From: Casuarius casuarius
Taxonomy: Eukaryota; Chordata; Aves; Casuariiformes; Casuariidae
Length of the DNA stretch: 64,000 nucleotides
NCBI GenBank assembly: GCA_003342895.1
Contig: PTFA01000276.1
Location: 761,632-825,631, forward strand
Reading direction: 5' to 3'
Each line of letters starts with the position of its first letter. The first letter of the stretch is position 1. Under the pieces are notes generated by a model that saw only the letters and a program-made list of their open reading frames with translations, was not told the DNA's origin and ran no database searches. The position numbers and the translations under genes are program-made. Of this stretch, positions 44,201 to 56,210 are shown piece after piece.

Positions 44201-47200
44201 TGCTATGAAATTGCATGCAGAAAAGCAGAAAGTCTCAAAATCTTTTTTATTGTTCTAATTATTTAGCTTCATCAGAGTCACAGGTGTAGGGTTCCTCATG
44301 CAAGATTATGACCATTGAAGTGCAAAACATGTATTTCTTTCCCTTCCTGACAGTATATATAGAGAAAAAAGGTAGAGGGAAGAAATAACATGATAATTGC
44401 TGGTCTACAAATAAGGATCTAAGGCACCAAGATCTGTCTTGTCCAGAGTCATGTGGGAGGTTCTCCATAAAGATTTTTCCTCTCCTGAAAATGAATAGCA
44501 TGTAAATTACAAGACATTTAATACATAGCATGTAATCTATTTAGATGGAGGAAAAATCAAGGCTTAGGGCATGACTCCTAATACCATAGTATCCACATAA
44601 TAAAAATGTTTTTTAAAGATTGTGGATGATATTAACTGAGGGGTTTTCATTTGCCTAGCAAACTGGTATATTACCATTATGATTTTATTTCTGAAAGTAT
44701 AAATAATGTTGCTATATGTCTTGACTGCAAGAGTCAAACAAAAAGTGAAAAGTCCTTGATTAGGTACTGTATGTGATATTACTTTGCTGTCAGAAGCACT
44801 GAGACCTTCGTTCTATATGTTAAGAAAGAATGTTATCCTGGGGGGGTAAGGGAGCAACAAAAAATTGTATATATCAGTCATTGATGAACTAAAAGTTTTT
44901 AAAGATTGACTAACCAGTTAAGCTCTTCCCATTAACGTTACAGATGTGATACTATCTGTCCATAAAGTCTGTCACTAAAACTGTGAATTACTATTTCTAG
45001 CAGAAAATTATTTCATTTTTGCTAAGACAAGGAAGTAATGCTGAACCTTAATCTTTTGGCTTGTTGCTCATATTGCAATACCATCCAAATCAAGTTGATC
45101 ACTGAAATTTATGCAACAAATGCATGCCCTGTCACCCTAAGCTGCTGCAATCCTGTGATTGAGTTACCTGCCACAGTCTGTGAGAAGTCTCTCATGGACT
45201 TCAGTGGGCCTTGGAAAAGGCTTGGTCGAGGTTCTGTTTCTGCAAACATGCATAGGGAGACAAACATGCAGATGGTTAAGAAAATAGTTTGTGATTACAG
45301 TTAGTCTTTTTGAGGGATCTGTTTGACAAAGAGTTTTTCCTACTATGTTATGCCAAATTTTGTCATAAGCTGCAGTATTGTAGCTTCGATAGGACGTATT
45401 ATTTTTATTTTTAGACCTTATATATGGATAATTCAAATTGTCTGTAAAATGACAAGGACTGTTTTTCCATTTCATATACAAGCCATTGCATGGATTTAAA
45501 CGGAGGACAAACTTTAAACTTGCTCAGAAACTAACTGCTTTTTTTTGATCAGTTTATTCTACCATACCTTATCTGTACCTCGTGTGCCTTAGGGTCTGTT
45601 TTGGATTGGTTCCACAGCAGTTAGTAAAACCTGAAGCAAAGCTTCAGGTAAACGTGAAACCATGTAACAATACTAGCTGTATCTTATTAGAAATGTAGTT
45701 GTCATCTTTGTTTGCATCCATTTTTATTTACATTTCTGTCTTACTAATGCTATCTTGTTTAGATGGTGCAAAAAAATGCAGAAATGCATTTTGTTTGAAA
45801 GTTAGCCTCCTTTTTCTTTAACATTTAACTCTAATTTCTCTAATGTGTTCTTTTTTATTTTCCCATTAGAGTGACCTCAGTTCTGTGGTAATTTTTATTT
45901 ATTTTTTATAAATATGTATGCTTTTTTAATTGTCTATCCGTGCTTATTGTTGACATTATTTTAAAAGCATAATGGAAAAGCAATGTTTGTTCTGCATATC
46001 ATGAACTGATGTTTTCTCATCCATCTTTTATATGTGCAGCTGATCGTTTAAATGGTTAACTCTTTCTTTAATACCCATTGTTGAAACTAAAAGTTGATTA
46101 TTTCAAACTGGTATTTGTGTGGGCCATTCTATAAAAAAAAATCTCACCAAAATTTTACTAGATAGACATTTTATTTTTAACTGGACAAGGGGATTTTACA
46201 AGTTATTATTTGAAAACTGAGTTAATCTTTTTCTAAATTGTCTTTTTTTGAAACGCTGAAATGTAGGTTTAACTACAAGACTGCTTGTGTAAGCTGTGGC
46301 AGGACTTTTCATATTTACTTGGTGGAGACATTGGGTTTGAGGAGAGAGCAGCAGTTGTTTTCTATCTTCCTTTTGCTAGCTGAAACTGCTTTCAAACTTC
46401 TAACTGCATGTAACAACTAATGAGTTAGTATGATACTTTTGCAGTCTGATTTTGCTTTAAGTTAAGGTGTGCATTATATTAAAATGAACTACATTCTTGT
46501 AAAGTACTGAATCATGTTATTAAAATAATTCGGGAATAATATTAAACTAACTTGCTTTTTCATTATGCTGCTTGTTTTCTCTTTCCCCTTTCAAATTAGC
46601 TCTTCCTAAATTTCTGCTATTGGTTGCTGCATTAAAAACAACTAAAATGTGGGTAAATGGAGAATTTGAGCAATGGATTTATGGGATATAAACAGTATCA
46701 ATATAAGTGACAGCCAGATAATCATTGTAGTGATTACACCACAACACCACACATGCTGTTTTATTTAGGAGAGCTGTGTTTTAGTTGGGGGTATTTCCAA
46801 CTCCTTCTGCAAATACAAGGTCTTTCCGAAACCCATTGACTTGCAAAGTTTCCATCAGCGTATGTATGCTATTGTCTAGTTGGTGTGTGACATGTTGCAA
46901 AGGCACAATGAATAGTTCCAGTGCCATTTGGTATTTCTGCTTCTAATGCAGGGCCTTTAGAGAATAAAACACTTCAGAATATTTTGTCCCACTTTGTTAT
47001 TTGTAATTTATGAGCAGGACTGCATTTGCATAATGAAATCACTTATTTACACCGATTAAAAGGAAACCGTAAGCTTCCTTCCACCCTCGCCATAAAATAC
47101 ATTCTTTGGATTTATCCTAATGAAGTACCTAAACTGGTTCATACTAATTTATTGATAACTCTCTTGCAGGTGCAGATTTGGTACTTAAATCATTCTTTTT

Positions 47201-50200
47201 TAAGTTGGTACTTTTTTGTTTTTCTTTTCTAGTTCCCCAGGGGCTTGTATCTCTAGTAGACTGAGCCTTCAATAATTACTCCTCCCTGAGATTTTAGAGA
47301 TAATTCCACAGAAACAAGGAGACAAAAACACCTCTAGTTTCATTTTTTTAGCTTGTGAAGTTTAAACACTCCATAGCTTTCCTTCATGTACTAGAATTGG
47401 TCCTTATATACCATCTTCAGGCATTAGTTTCATTTAACAGATATATCTTACAGGATATTTTGAACGTAGAGCATCAATTAAATGGGTGGATGCATACAGT
47501 ATTGGTAACCATTGGCATGATGCAGCTAGCAAGAGAGGAGGCTGATTTGCTTTTTAGCCAGTACATCGATGTTTCAGAATAATAATAGAATCTCAGAGCA
47601 TGTACCTGAACTATTATACTTAAGTTCAACAAACACGCACCTTTATTTTATTTTTTCCATAGCTTGATGCACTAGTAACTTGGCATGGCATGGCATTAAT
47701 GTGCACTGCAATTCTTTACCCTTTATTCTATTATCATTTGGGTTTGTTTTCTTAATAATTTGGATAAAACTTGAGTTGCTATTGAAGTGTTGAAAGTCTT
47801 GGGAAGTGGTAATCTAAAGCTTTATAAAGCAGTAGCTAGAACATAGCAAAATTATCCCACATCCATTGTTTTGCAAGATATCTGTTGACTAACACTTTCG
47901 CTCCTATTAATTATTGTTGGGATTAAGGGTTTTTTTCCTGCATTAATTACTGTAATTTGATTTGCAGGCATGAACTAAACACACATGTTTTATTTATTTT
48001 TTTTTAATAGGACAATCTAGTCTTTTTAATAATACTAATTGTATTTTTATGAAATTGCATTTCTGTTTTTTCAGACAGATGAAGTGTTTCTGGAAGCTCA
48101 GATTCAGAATATCACCACCTCTCCAATGTTTATGGAGAAGGTTTCTTTAGAGCCATCTATTATGTACAACGTTGCAGAACTGAACACAGTTGACACGGCA
48201 GGGAAAAGGTATGTTCAAATTCAGGGAGTAGCTGATACTTGACTTTGAAACTCTTTGTATTATGATTTCATGAGATACAAGGATCAAAATTAGTGAGTTG
48301 TCTGTAACTGTAGGATTGCACTTCTCTTTGCTTGATAGAAAGATCAAATTCCTGTTGATGTGTTCAGCTGGAAAAGTTGTTACCATTTTCTTTTTATAGA
48401 AATTTCTATTAAAACTTTGTCTAAAGTCTATTTAGTAAAGAAATCCTCAGCTTAATCCTCAAGTAATTGATAACATGGATGTATTGAAAACATACTACTT
48501 TTATAAAATTTAGCCCATGCCTGTTTCTGACTTGTTCGTTTATACCTATTTGTCCTTACAGGACCCATCTGACTTGTCCCTACTTCCTTCTAAGAGCCTC
48601 TTGCCAATTTTCAGTTGTTCTAATTAAGACCCAGCAAGCCAGCAGTCAGGGTGGATCACTGGAGTGCCCTTACAGGATCTTAGAATATAAAAATTTGTCA
48701 CACCGTGAAATAAATTAATATACCATTTAACATCAATCAGTAAAGCACAAAATACCAGAAGAATTGTCTACCATGCTCAGTAAACCGTTATGGATGCAAA
48801 AGCTTGTGATGTCTGGATAAAGGATAACTTAAGCTTAAGTTAAAGTTACTTATATATTATATTACTTAACTATAGTTACTTACATACTTATATTAAGTTA
48901 TAGTTACTTACTATAAGTTAAGTTACTTAAGCTTAAACTTAAGTTTGTGCTTTGCAGTTTCTTGTTTTTTCAGACGAGGTGTAGTTTTGGTGCTGCTGTA
49001 GTGAATGGGCGGCAGTGGAAATTCTCTCTTCTCCCTGCCTGTCCATGCTTTCAGCTCCAGCATAGCGGAGCATTGTTCCTGTGACGTGTCAAATACGCAT
49101 TTGCTATAATGTTTCTTGTCCTGGATCAGAATCATGGGCTGGTGAGATTGGGAGAGATTCTCTGAGATTTACTGGGGAGGAACCAAATAGCATTTTGCAT
49201 AGCAGAAGTATTTAGAGAGATTTAGAATGAGTTGGTATTGTATATTGAGAATTAATAAATGCAGTGTATAAGATGCCTTTTGGCACTGGTGATCAAATTC
49301 CACTAGGTGATCGCTGCCACAGTGTGGAATCTAAGCCACTGAAAAGGCCTTATCAAGGCTGGCAAGAATGGTGAAGAGGAGATTAAAGAACAACGTGGTG
49401 GAAAAAAGCCCCAAACTAAGGGTTGCTGAAGATACTGGGTGAATGGTTACTCTTGAAGGCAAAAACTTTGTAGCTGTGCTTTGAATTGCAAATAAATCAG
49501 TATTTAAATATACTATTCTAAATTATATTTTCTTTACTTTTTTTCAGAGCTGTATGCAAACCTTGACTAATGAGATTAAATTGTCTTCTCAAAATTTACC
49601 AGCACTGTTTTCCAAATGCTAAGATGTTAGATAATAAACTATAATTCAGCAAAGCTGATTTCTACTTCAGTTCTTTCTACTTCAGTTGGGTCAGCTGTCT
49701 TGTTGTGATCTAAACATGCTCCTTTACAGGCATTACAGTTCAAGTATTCTACGTAAATTCTAGAGTTGTTTTCTGTTGTGAAAGCACAGAAATATAAAAT
49801 GTGTTTTATCGTGAATAAAATATCACAAATGTAGTAAAACTGTGGAGGGATGGGGAGAGAGGTTGGATTCTTTTTAAGTCCTCTTAAAAATAACTTTAAA
49901 TCAAGGCACTTTTTTTTTTTTTTTTTTTAAAGAGCATCTACTTTTGGCTCAAGGACTTATTTACAGCCTATGGACACACGTCAATATTTATACTGCCTAA
50001 AGCCAAAGCAGGAATTTGCAGAGAAAGCTGGAGTAATAAAAGGTGTAACAGTGATTGGGAAACTAGACATTGTATGGAAAACAAATCTGGGTGAACGAGG
50101 AAGGTTGCAAACTAGCCAGCTCCAAAGAATGGTAAGTCTTTAACTTAGACATCCATTTAAGTTAGTCTCTGTTTTAAGGTAACTAAATGAACAATTGAAT

Positions 50201-53200
50201 AATGACTTGGAGGAGAAGTCCAGGCTGCTTACTTTCTGGATCTTATCCTGAATTCACATGCCTTTATACTTTGTACAAATTTGAGGAAGTTATTTAATAC
50301 AGATACTGAGTACACACTTGCTGTGTGAAATGTGACAAAACAGTATTCTGAGAGAGTGTAGCTGAACAAAAAGATTCTTATCCCTTTTGATGGTGTGAAT
50401 GGCAACATTTTGGGGGGCTTTCTTGAGGATTTATTTTTCTGGCACATAACATGCCTTTTTCTTTTTTCACAGCTCTGAACGACATTACTTAATAGATTGT
50501 ACACTTGAGTGCCAGAGTCAAGAAACCCATGTAACAAAATACGTTGGTTAGAGTAAAATTAACTTGTTGAATGTCATCTGGGAGCAAACTAAATAGCACT
50601 GACAAAAGAGCTTCTTTAAGTATGCCAGCTGTTGACACAGAACTCTGCTCCCTAATTCATATGTACTTATATGAGCTTCTTTGAATAACAATATTTATGT
50701 ATAGTACAATACTATTTATCTTTCAGATCCACAGTTTTCAGTTCAATCTATTCTCTTCTGGTTGGTTTATAAATTGTTCATAGATTGTAAGTTGTAATTA
50801 CTGGATCGCTTAAGTCACCTGCCCAACCTGTCTACTTTTATGCCTAAACTTGACTCACACCATCTTTTGAGTTGATGATGATGGAAGAGAGGAAAGAAGT
50901 AAAAACTGTTTTGATGATTGCATGTTAGTTTACAAAACTTGCAATCAGGTCCTCTCTTGCGCATGCTCTCTCTGCTCACTCTTGCTCTCTTTCTCTCACT
51001 CGCTCTCCTCCCTCCAGATCATCTAATAAATTGAGCAATTCTGTAGGGAAATCAATCACATGAAGTTGGAACCAGGCAAGGAAATTTTGGATCATGGAGA
51101 TTCACAGCTAAGTCACTAAAATTTCTTTGTTTTTAATTTAGATATCAGGCATCTCTTTATAACCACATCAGATTAGAAATTGGCCTTTTTAAAAATTCAA
51201 GTACTTCTGTTACTTAAAACTTCTGGTACTTAAAACTCATTTCCAACTGACCTTTTCTATCATCCCTCTTAAGACAGATTTTCTCTCACTAAGTCAGTAT
51301 TCTCTCATTCTGAATCCCTTCTTGTTGAACCTTTGAGAATTGTACTTGAAATCCAGTGGTGATTAGTAAACTTCACATTCCAGTATTAGTTTTATTTACT
51401 CACCCATCATCGTTGCGTGCTAGTGATTAACTGAGAGCTATGAGATATATTTTGTACTTTGAGCAACACCTACCTTTGAAAAAGCAGCATAGAATTGTTC
51501 TTTTCCTTTGAAATGCAATGCAGCTCCCTCTTCTGATATTTTAAGTGCTATCCCATTATTTCATTTCTAGTCTCTTTTCACCTACCATGATTTTTTTTCT
51601 AATCCACTTACTAGTTCTATAACCGGTTTCCCTCAGCAGGCCCAGAATTTTACGTATACTATGCCTCTACATCACCATTTGAGTTCAGATCAGGAATGCA
51701 CTTTTGAAACAAAAAATTGGATCATCTCTACTTACCATGCTTTGGTTTGCTTTGTGGAGCGGTCTTGGAATTCACAAACTACTTTCTTTCTGGATGACAT
51801 TAAACTGGATGGTCTATGTCCACAGTATGCTGAGGGTGCTCCCCCTGTGAATGGGCTTTCAGCTCAGGACTAGACTAGAGATAGTCCAAAGTAAAAACCC
51901 CAGAACACACATGGAACGGATGGCAGGTCATGAGCATCAACTGTTTTGCTGTATGGATTGCCTCCTGCATTACTTGTTAATGTAGATGTAGTCTAAGTGA
52001 ATTAGGGAGGATAAACTATCACCAGTGCATGGCATTCCATTTTGTCCAATTTGTCCAAATTTCCTTGACTTTGCCATGTTTACCTTGTAACAATTTTTTG
52101 CTGAATGCAGCTGTAGGAGAGGTGGTGATCTCATCCCTCTAACAGCTTCTCCTGGAACAGCTGGCTTTGTGCCCTGTTATACTACTGAGGCTGTCCTTCC
52201 TCATTGTTGCTCTATTATAAAGTTTTCCCCTAGCCATCTATTCTTCCACTGTGTCTCACTGATAAGGCCAACAGAGATGTACTGTTTTAGTACATCTCAT
52301 CTTTCTCATCTGTATTTTCTCATCTGCTCTGATCTTATCTTGATTTTGCCAGTTGCTGCTAAATTATTCTATAAAATACTGCTTTTATTTTATTTTTTCT
52401 TAATCTCTCTCAATATAGAAGTATAAGGCAAGCTACCTCTTGTTTAGAGAACTGGATATTAGTTTTTCCAGTAGATTCCTTCCTGTCATCTAATACAACT
52501 GAAAATGTTTGTCCTTTTCCAGTGCTGAATAGTTGGACGTCTTCCTTGCAAGTCTCTAAAGTTATGTTGCTCTGCTGGTGTGAAATCCCTCTTCTAATCA
52601 GTTTGACATCCCTCTAGTGTCCAAGTTAAGATTTCCTTGCATCTGTCTTCATTCGGTAATCAAGTGTGTATAAGTGGAAACTGTTTCCAACTTGTCAGTC
52701 ACTGGCTTTCTGTGCTTCCTTAGGGAAACATTTTTAAGCAGGTTGTAAATGTAACTTTTCCTACAGCACCCTTCCATCAACAGAATTTCAATATATCCCA
52801 CAATTAAGCCTTGTCAGACAGGCAAATTTCCCCCCTTTTTTTCCTTCTGATCTATTATTTGTGGATATTGAAAATGTAAAGCTTTTTATCTGCAGTTTAC
52901 TGGCTTGAATCAGTGTGAATTGGTAGTAACTAGGGCTTTTTATCATAGGTTCGTTAGTAAACCATATGATGTGTTTGGCTCTTGACACAAGTTGATAGTT
53001 GACAAGTGTTCATATCATGCACCATTTTAACAGGTGGCAATTAACAACTATTTAGGCAGAGGCTTGGAGGATGGAAATGGCAAGGAGAATGAACAATCAT
53101 TTCTTAGGAACAGTGCCCTTTCTAAGAATGTGGAACAATGGTGGACTAACGCAGGAAAATTGTTATCCATGTACTATCTTTAATAGACAGCTCTTAGAAT

Positions 53201-54762
53201 GAAATTTGATCTTTCCAGGCACCATTTGTGGGTATGCAAACTTTTAAGAACTTGGACTATCTGGAAAACTTAGTAAGAAAGAGCGTATTGTTCCCCGCAC
53301 AGATCATCTTTGCCTAATGAACTGTTGAACCTATCAACTTTGTTGGCCAGCATTTGAGAAGTATGCATTCTTGTACCTTCTCAGGCTCCTGGTTACGGCG
53401 ATGTAAGGCTTTCTCTGGAGACAATACCAGACACTGTAAATTTGGAAGAACCTTTTGACATTACATGTAAAATAACAAATTGCAGGTAATGATGTCAGGT
53501 GACTCTTGTGCTTTTTTCCTGAGTGGGTAAGTTGTGGCTATTTTGTTTAATTTTTCAATGCTTCCTCCTGAAACAACTCAAACCTGCTCTTTACTATGAG
53601 TTGTAGCAACATCGACCTGATGATTTTTGGAGTAAATCTTTTTAGAACTTATGGAGAAAAATGATATCTTTTGGAGTAAAGTGATTTTTAAAAGTTCTTC
53701 CCTCATTATCTGCCAATACCATTTGGCTTAGGAAACCACAAAAATACGTAGTTGGAAGTTCGTAGAATTGGCTGCAGTATCACATAAGATGCACCCTACA
53801 CTTAAATCACAAATCATCTTAATTCTTAAACAAAATTAGTGCTTATATATCTATTTTAAACTCCAACTAACTTTATAAGAATAAATGATGCCATTTGTAT
53901 CTATTCTGACCTTACTGCTAATTCTGCAGCACTGCTAGAATACCTGCTAAACATTGTCTAGGTAGCCTTTTGTAACATCTTTATCTGTATTTTGAGCTAC
54001 AATAGTCCTTTATAAAAGGATTGTAGAGTGAAATTTAAGTAATGTAATTATAAATAGTATTTGAAGCCAGGGACTAAAGGTAAAATATTTGGTATACCTT
54101 TGCTTCTTGTGAAAGTCTTGTAGCCTATCCAAAAGATGAGCAGGATTATGCTAACCAGTGTAGTTAAATCCATGATGAGAACACTCGTGTATTGGATGAA
54201 ACTGTGTCCAACTGAATTACTGTATATCACAGTAACTCTTATTTGCCTTCTTTTACTTACAAATTAATTATAAATGCTTGATTAACAATAACTTGAGTAA
54301 TAATCAAGCTGTTTTATGTCTGCAGTCCTTGAATGCTTAACCCTCCTCCCCCCCCACGCCCCACCCCCCTGGTTTATTACTGTTTTTCCAATTTCCTCTA
54401 GCAGTGAAAGGACTATGGATCTGGTTTTAGAGATGTGCAATACTAACTCCATCCACTGGTGTGGAGTTTCAGGAAGGCAGCTTGGAAAGCTACACCCAAG
54501 TTCATCCCTCCATCTTGCACTTACGTTATTGTCTTCAGTGCAGGGACTGCAAGTAAGTCTTCATAACACAGCTTTGTTATAGAATACCCATTTTATAAAC
54601 TTAGTAATTCCTTTTAATAATGACTTTTATAAACATATGATGTTTCCTTTCTAGAGTGTCTCTGGCTTAAGACTTACAGACACATTTTTGAAGAGAACAT
54701 ACGAGTATGATGACATTGCACAAGTCTGTGTAATTTCTTCAGAAGTCAAAAAAGAAAGCTGA
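36420..54762 (+). CDS. TRAPPC13: TRAPPC13, coding exons 2 to last (first coding exon not visible)
   Basis: Trafficking protein particle complex subunit 13, a metazoan TRAPPIII component acting in membrane trafficking and autophagy. Exons: 36420-36488, 37421-37520, 38411-38495, 39207-39334, 39509-39581, 43025-43069, optional 45870-45887, 48075-48208, 49933-50131, 53385-53485, 54405-54552, 54655-54762 (TGA). Phases are consistent throughout. Recognisable stretches include [89 protein letters not shown] and [15 protein letters not shown]. With the microexon, the visible exons sum to 1208 nt. Adding the roughly 46 nt expected of the missing first exon gives 417 residues, the mammalian length. The first exon, whose last base completes the initial GTG codon, is probably in the N gap. 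The first intron hosts SHLD3. Confidence 0.96.
39832..40057. repeat. Cluster of poly(T) tracts
   Basis: Four T-runs of 10-21 bases within 230 bp. They are low-complexity and prone to length error in assemblies. Confidence 0.85.
42080..42373 (+). mobile_element. CR1 LINE, 5'-truncated 3' end
   Basis: Non-LTR retrotransposon fragment in the same orientation as TRAPPC13. It retains the CR1 ORF2 C-terminus as an open frame (42,101-42,295, with [20 protein letters not shown] and [13 protein letters not shown]). The typical 3'UTR follows (GGGGGGTTGGACGAGATGAT, then GAGGTCCCTTCCAACCTCAA), with the ATTCTGTGATTCTG terminal repeat at 42,360-42,373. CR1 ends in short octamer repeats rather than poly(A). 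Truncation at the 5' end is the usual state. It shows strong similarity to the bird CR1 consensus as I remember it; divergence was not measured. Confidence 0.95.
43278..43316. repeat. Three tandem copies of a 13-bp unit
   Basis: The unit TTATTTTTAACAC is repeated twice exactly and once with one base lost, in TRAPPC13 intron 7. Confidence 0.85.
43895..44020 (+). repeat. Possible ancient MIR-type SINE remnant
   Basis: The order of blocks resembles MIR: TTGCTTTGTGATAATGAGCA, then TAATTTAATTTCCTGTGCAT, then CTTGTAAAATACTTTAAATG. The match is by eye against a remembered consensus and is weak. It could be unrelated AT-rich sequence. Confidence 0.3.
45870..45887 (+). CDS. TRAPPC13: TRAPPC13 18-nt microexon (SDLSSV)
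   Basis: AGTGACCTCAGTTCTGTG is flanked by a pyrimidine-rich acceptor (TTATTTTCCCATTAG) and a donor GTAATT. Both flanking exons end or start on codon boundaries (FYNAE before, TDEVF after), so inclusion adds exactly six residues, Ser-Asp-Leu-Ser-Ser-Val. Human TRAPPC13 isoforms, as I recall, differ by the same six residues at this place. Inclusion level cannot be seen from DNA. Confidence 0.85.
48826..48946. repeat. AT-rich palindromic/tandem cluster of AGTTACTTA-like units
   Basis: Repeated AGTTACTTA and TTAAGTTA words bounded by two palindrome-rich ends: ACTTAAGCTTAAGT (48,827-48,840, a perfect 14-bp palindrome) and ACTTAAGCTTAAACTTAAGT (48,925-48,944). It could fold as a hairpin. It lies in TRAPPC13 intron 8. 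Confidence 0.8.
50132..53384 (+). other. TRAPPC13 intron between exons 49933-50131 and 53385-53485
   Basis: A 3.3-kb intron. A pyrimidine-rich CTCT patch at about 50,952-51,016 resembles the reverse complement of the GA-rich repeat at 12.9-13.06 kb. Open frames near 51.7 and 52.2 kb have no recognisable product. Confidence 0.7.
53486..54404 (+). other. TRAPPC13 intron with tandem NAGNAG acceptor
   Basis: The intron ends CTCTAGCAG. Use of the distal AG gives the family sequence NCSERTMDL. Use of the proximal AG would add one Ser codon in frame. Confidence 0.8.
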
Positions 54763-54985
54763 AGAAAAAAGTTCTATAAATACTTCTGCTGGGCTTTTTT
54801 GGACCAACCCTCTATGGTTTTGCAGCCAAACCATATTAAAACACGTAAAAACAAAGCCCTGATATAACCATAAACATAAGCATGTTTATTTAATTTCTCT
54901 GAGCATTTTTGGAATGTTTTAAAATCTTTTAAAAAGATGTTTACATTTTATCTATTGAAAATAAAGCCTTTGAAAAAAGAGCAGC
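54763..54985 (+). other. TRAPPC13: TRAPPC13 3'UTR with poly(A) signal
   Basis: A short 3'UTR after TGA. AATAAA at 54,960-54,965 is the first canonical signal, so the transcript should end near 54,980. Confidence 0.65.
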
Positions 54986-56210
54986 TCTGGCAAGTTATAT
55001 TGCATTAATGTCACCTTGCAGGCAGAAAGATATTCACATGCAATTTCTCTGAGATAGTAGTACTTTGTGTTACTTTTGTTAGTCATTTTAAATATTCTTA
55101 AATTACTCAAACATTTAAAAACTAAGTTGTGGGTCTGACAGAACTGTTTCAGTTGAAGGAACTGACCTTTTACAGACAAGTTCCTAGAATCCAGTCTCCT
55201 AAAGAAGACTTCTGAGCAGCTGGAGTGTCAGGGTATTTGCATGGTACATGCATAGCCATGAGGACTAGAGCAGCATGAAGGCATGAGCTGAGAGAGGTGT
55301 AGCAGCTGGCACTGGCACTGTTGCGATGCTCATAGCAAGAAAGCAGCGTATTGACCAAAGCTCTTGCTGACTGTGGCTCAGTCACTGGGAAAGGGTAATA
55401 CAGCAAATCTGTCCCAGTTAGGTGCAGTCTTGTGCACAGGGTAAGTGAAGAAACTTCATGTGAGTTGTGCATCCTTAGGATATAGGGCATGCTGTAAAAG
55501 GGCACACTATTCACAAGTATTCGAGAATTAAAGAAAGTACTAGAACTCAGATATTTTTAATTGTTAAGCTGAGGTCTGGGGCAAACTGGTCCTCCCACTC
55601 CAGAGGCATTGGGGGCATTTCCTTGAGGGAAACACGGAGGGAAAAACCCTATGTATCTGCCTTAGATCAGGTTTCTTCCCTAAAGCAAACGCAGGAAGGA
55701 ATTCAGGACTCAATTAAGCACGGAAATGTACTTTGCCCTAGCTTTGTTTTGACAAAAGACTGAAATATTTTGACCCAAAGGTAGCCACTTAATACAGAAA
55801 ACTAGAAAAGTTGGTCACTGTTAAGTAGCATTTACAAACATCCATTAATAAAGATTCTACTCATTGGCCTGTCAAATTTTTCAGCTGCCCCATTGGCATT
55901 TAGCAACCTTAGTTTTGAAAGTATTTAGAGATTTTTTTTTTTTTTTTTAATCTGGGAAAATTAAGCGTAGAACCCATTTTTAAAATATTGGATAAATAAA
56001 AATTGGATAGATAAAGGGAATGTGCCCATATGAAACAAAAAGAAAACAAGATCTAAAAATATATCCTGCATACCTAATAAAATGCATAGCAACCAACATA
56101 AGCAGGTATTAAAGAAAAAAAAAATTGATGTAAACCTGTGAAAACTTGCATTAGAAGCTGGTTGTAGATACACCAACAGACTAGAACAGAGCAAAACCAC
56201 AACTATCCAC
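54986..56210. other. Intergenic region between convergent TRAPPC13 and SGTB
   Basis: About 1.2 kb with a 19-nt T-run at about 55,930-55,948. A 114-codon minus-strand frame at 55,170-55,514 has no splice sites, promoter or recognisable protein and is not called. Confidence 0.6.

Larger units (their letters stand above)
43070..48074 (+). other. TRAPPC13 introns flanking the microexon
   Basis: Introns 43,070-45,869 and 45,888-48,074. They hold the small 13-bp tandem repeat and the possible MIR remnant. Otherwise they are AT-rich sequence without a supported gene. Confidence 0.75.

Noticed and set aside
51661..52426. Open frames in TRAPPC13 intron (51.7 and 52.2 kb)
   Set aside because: Low-complexity pyrimidine-rich composition and no splice borders. 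An old unrecognised transposon is possible but could not be identified.
55170..55514. 114-codon minus-strand ORF between TRAPPC13 and SGTB
   Set aside because: It lies beyond the likely SGTB 3' end, with no promoter, splice sites or recognisable product.
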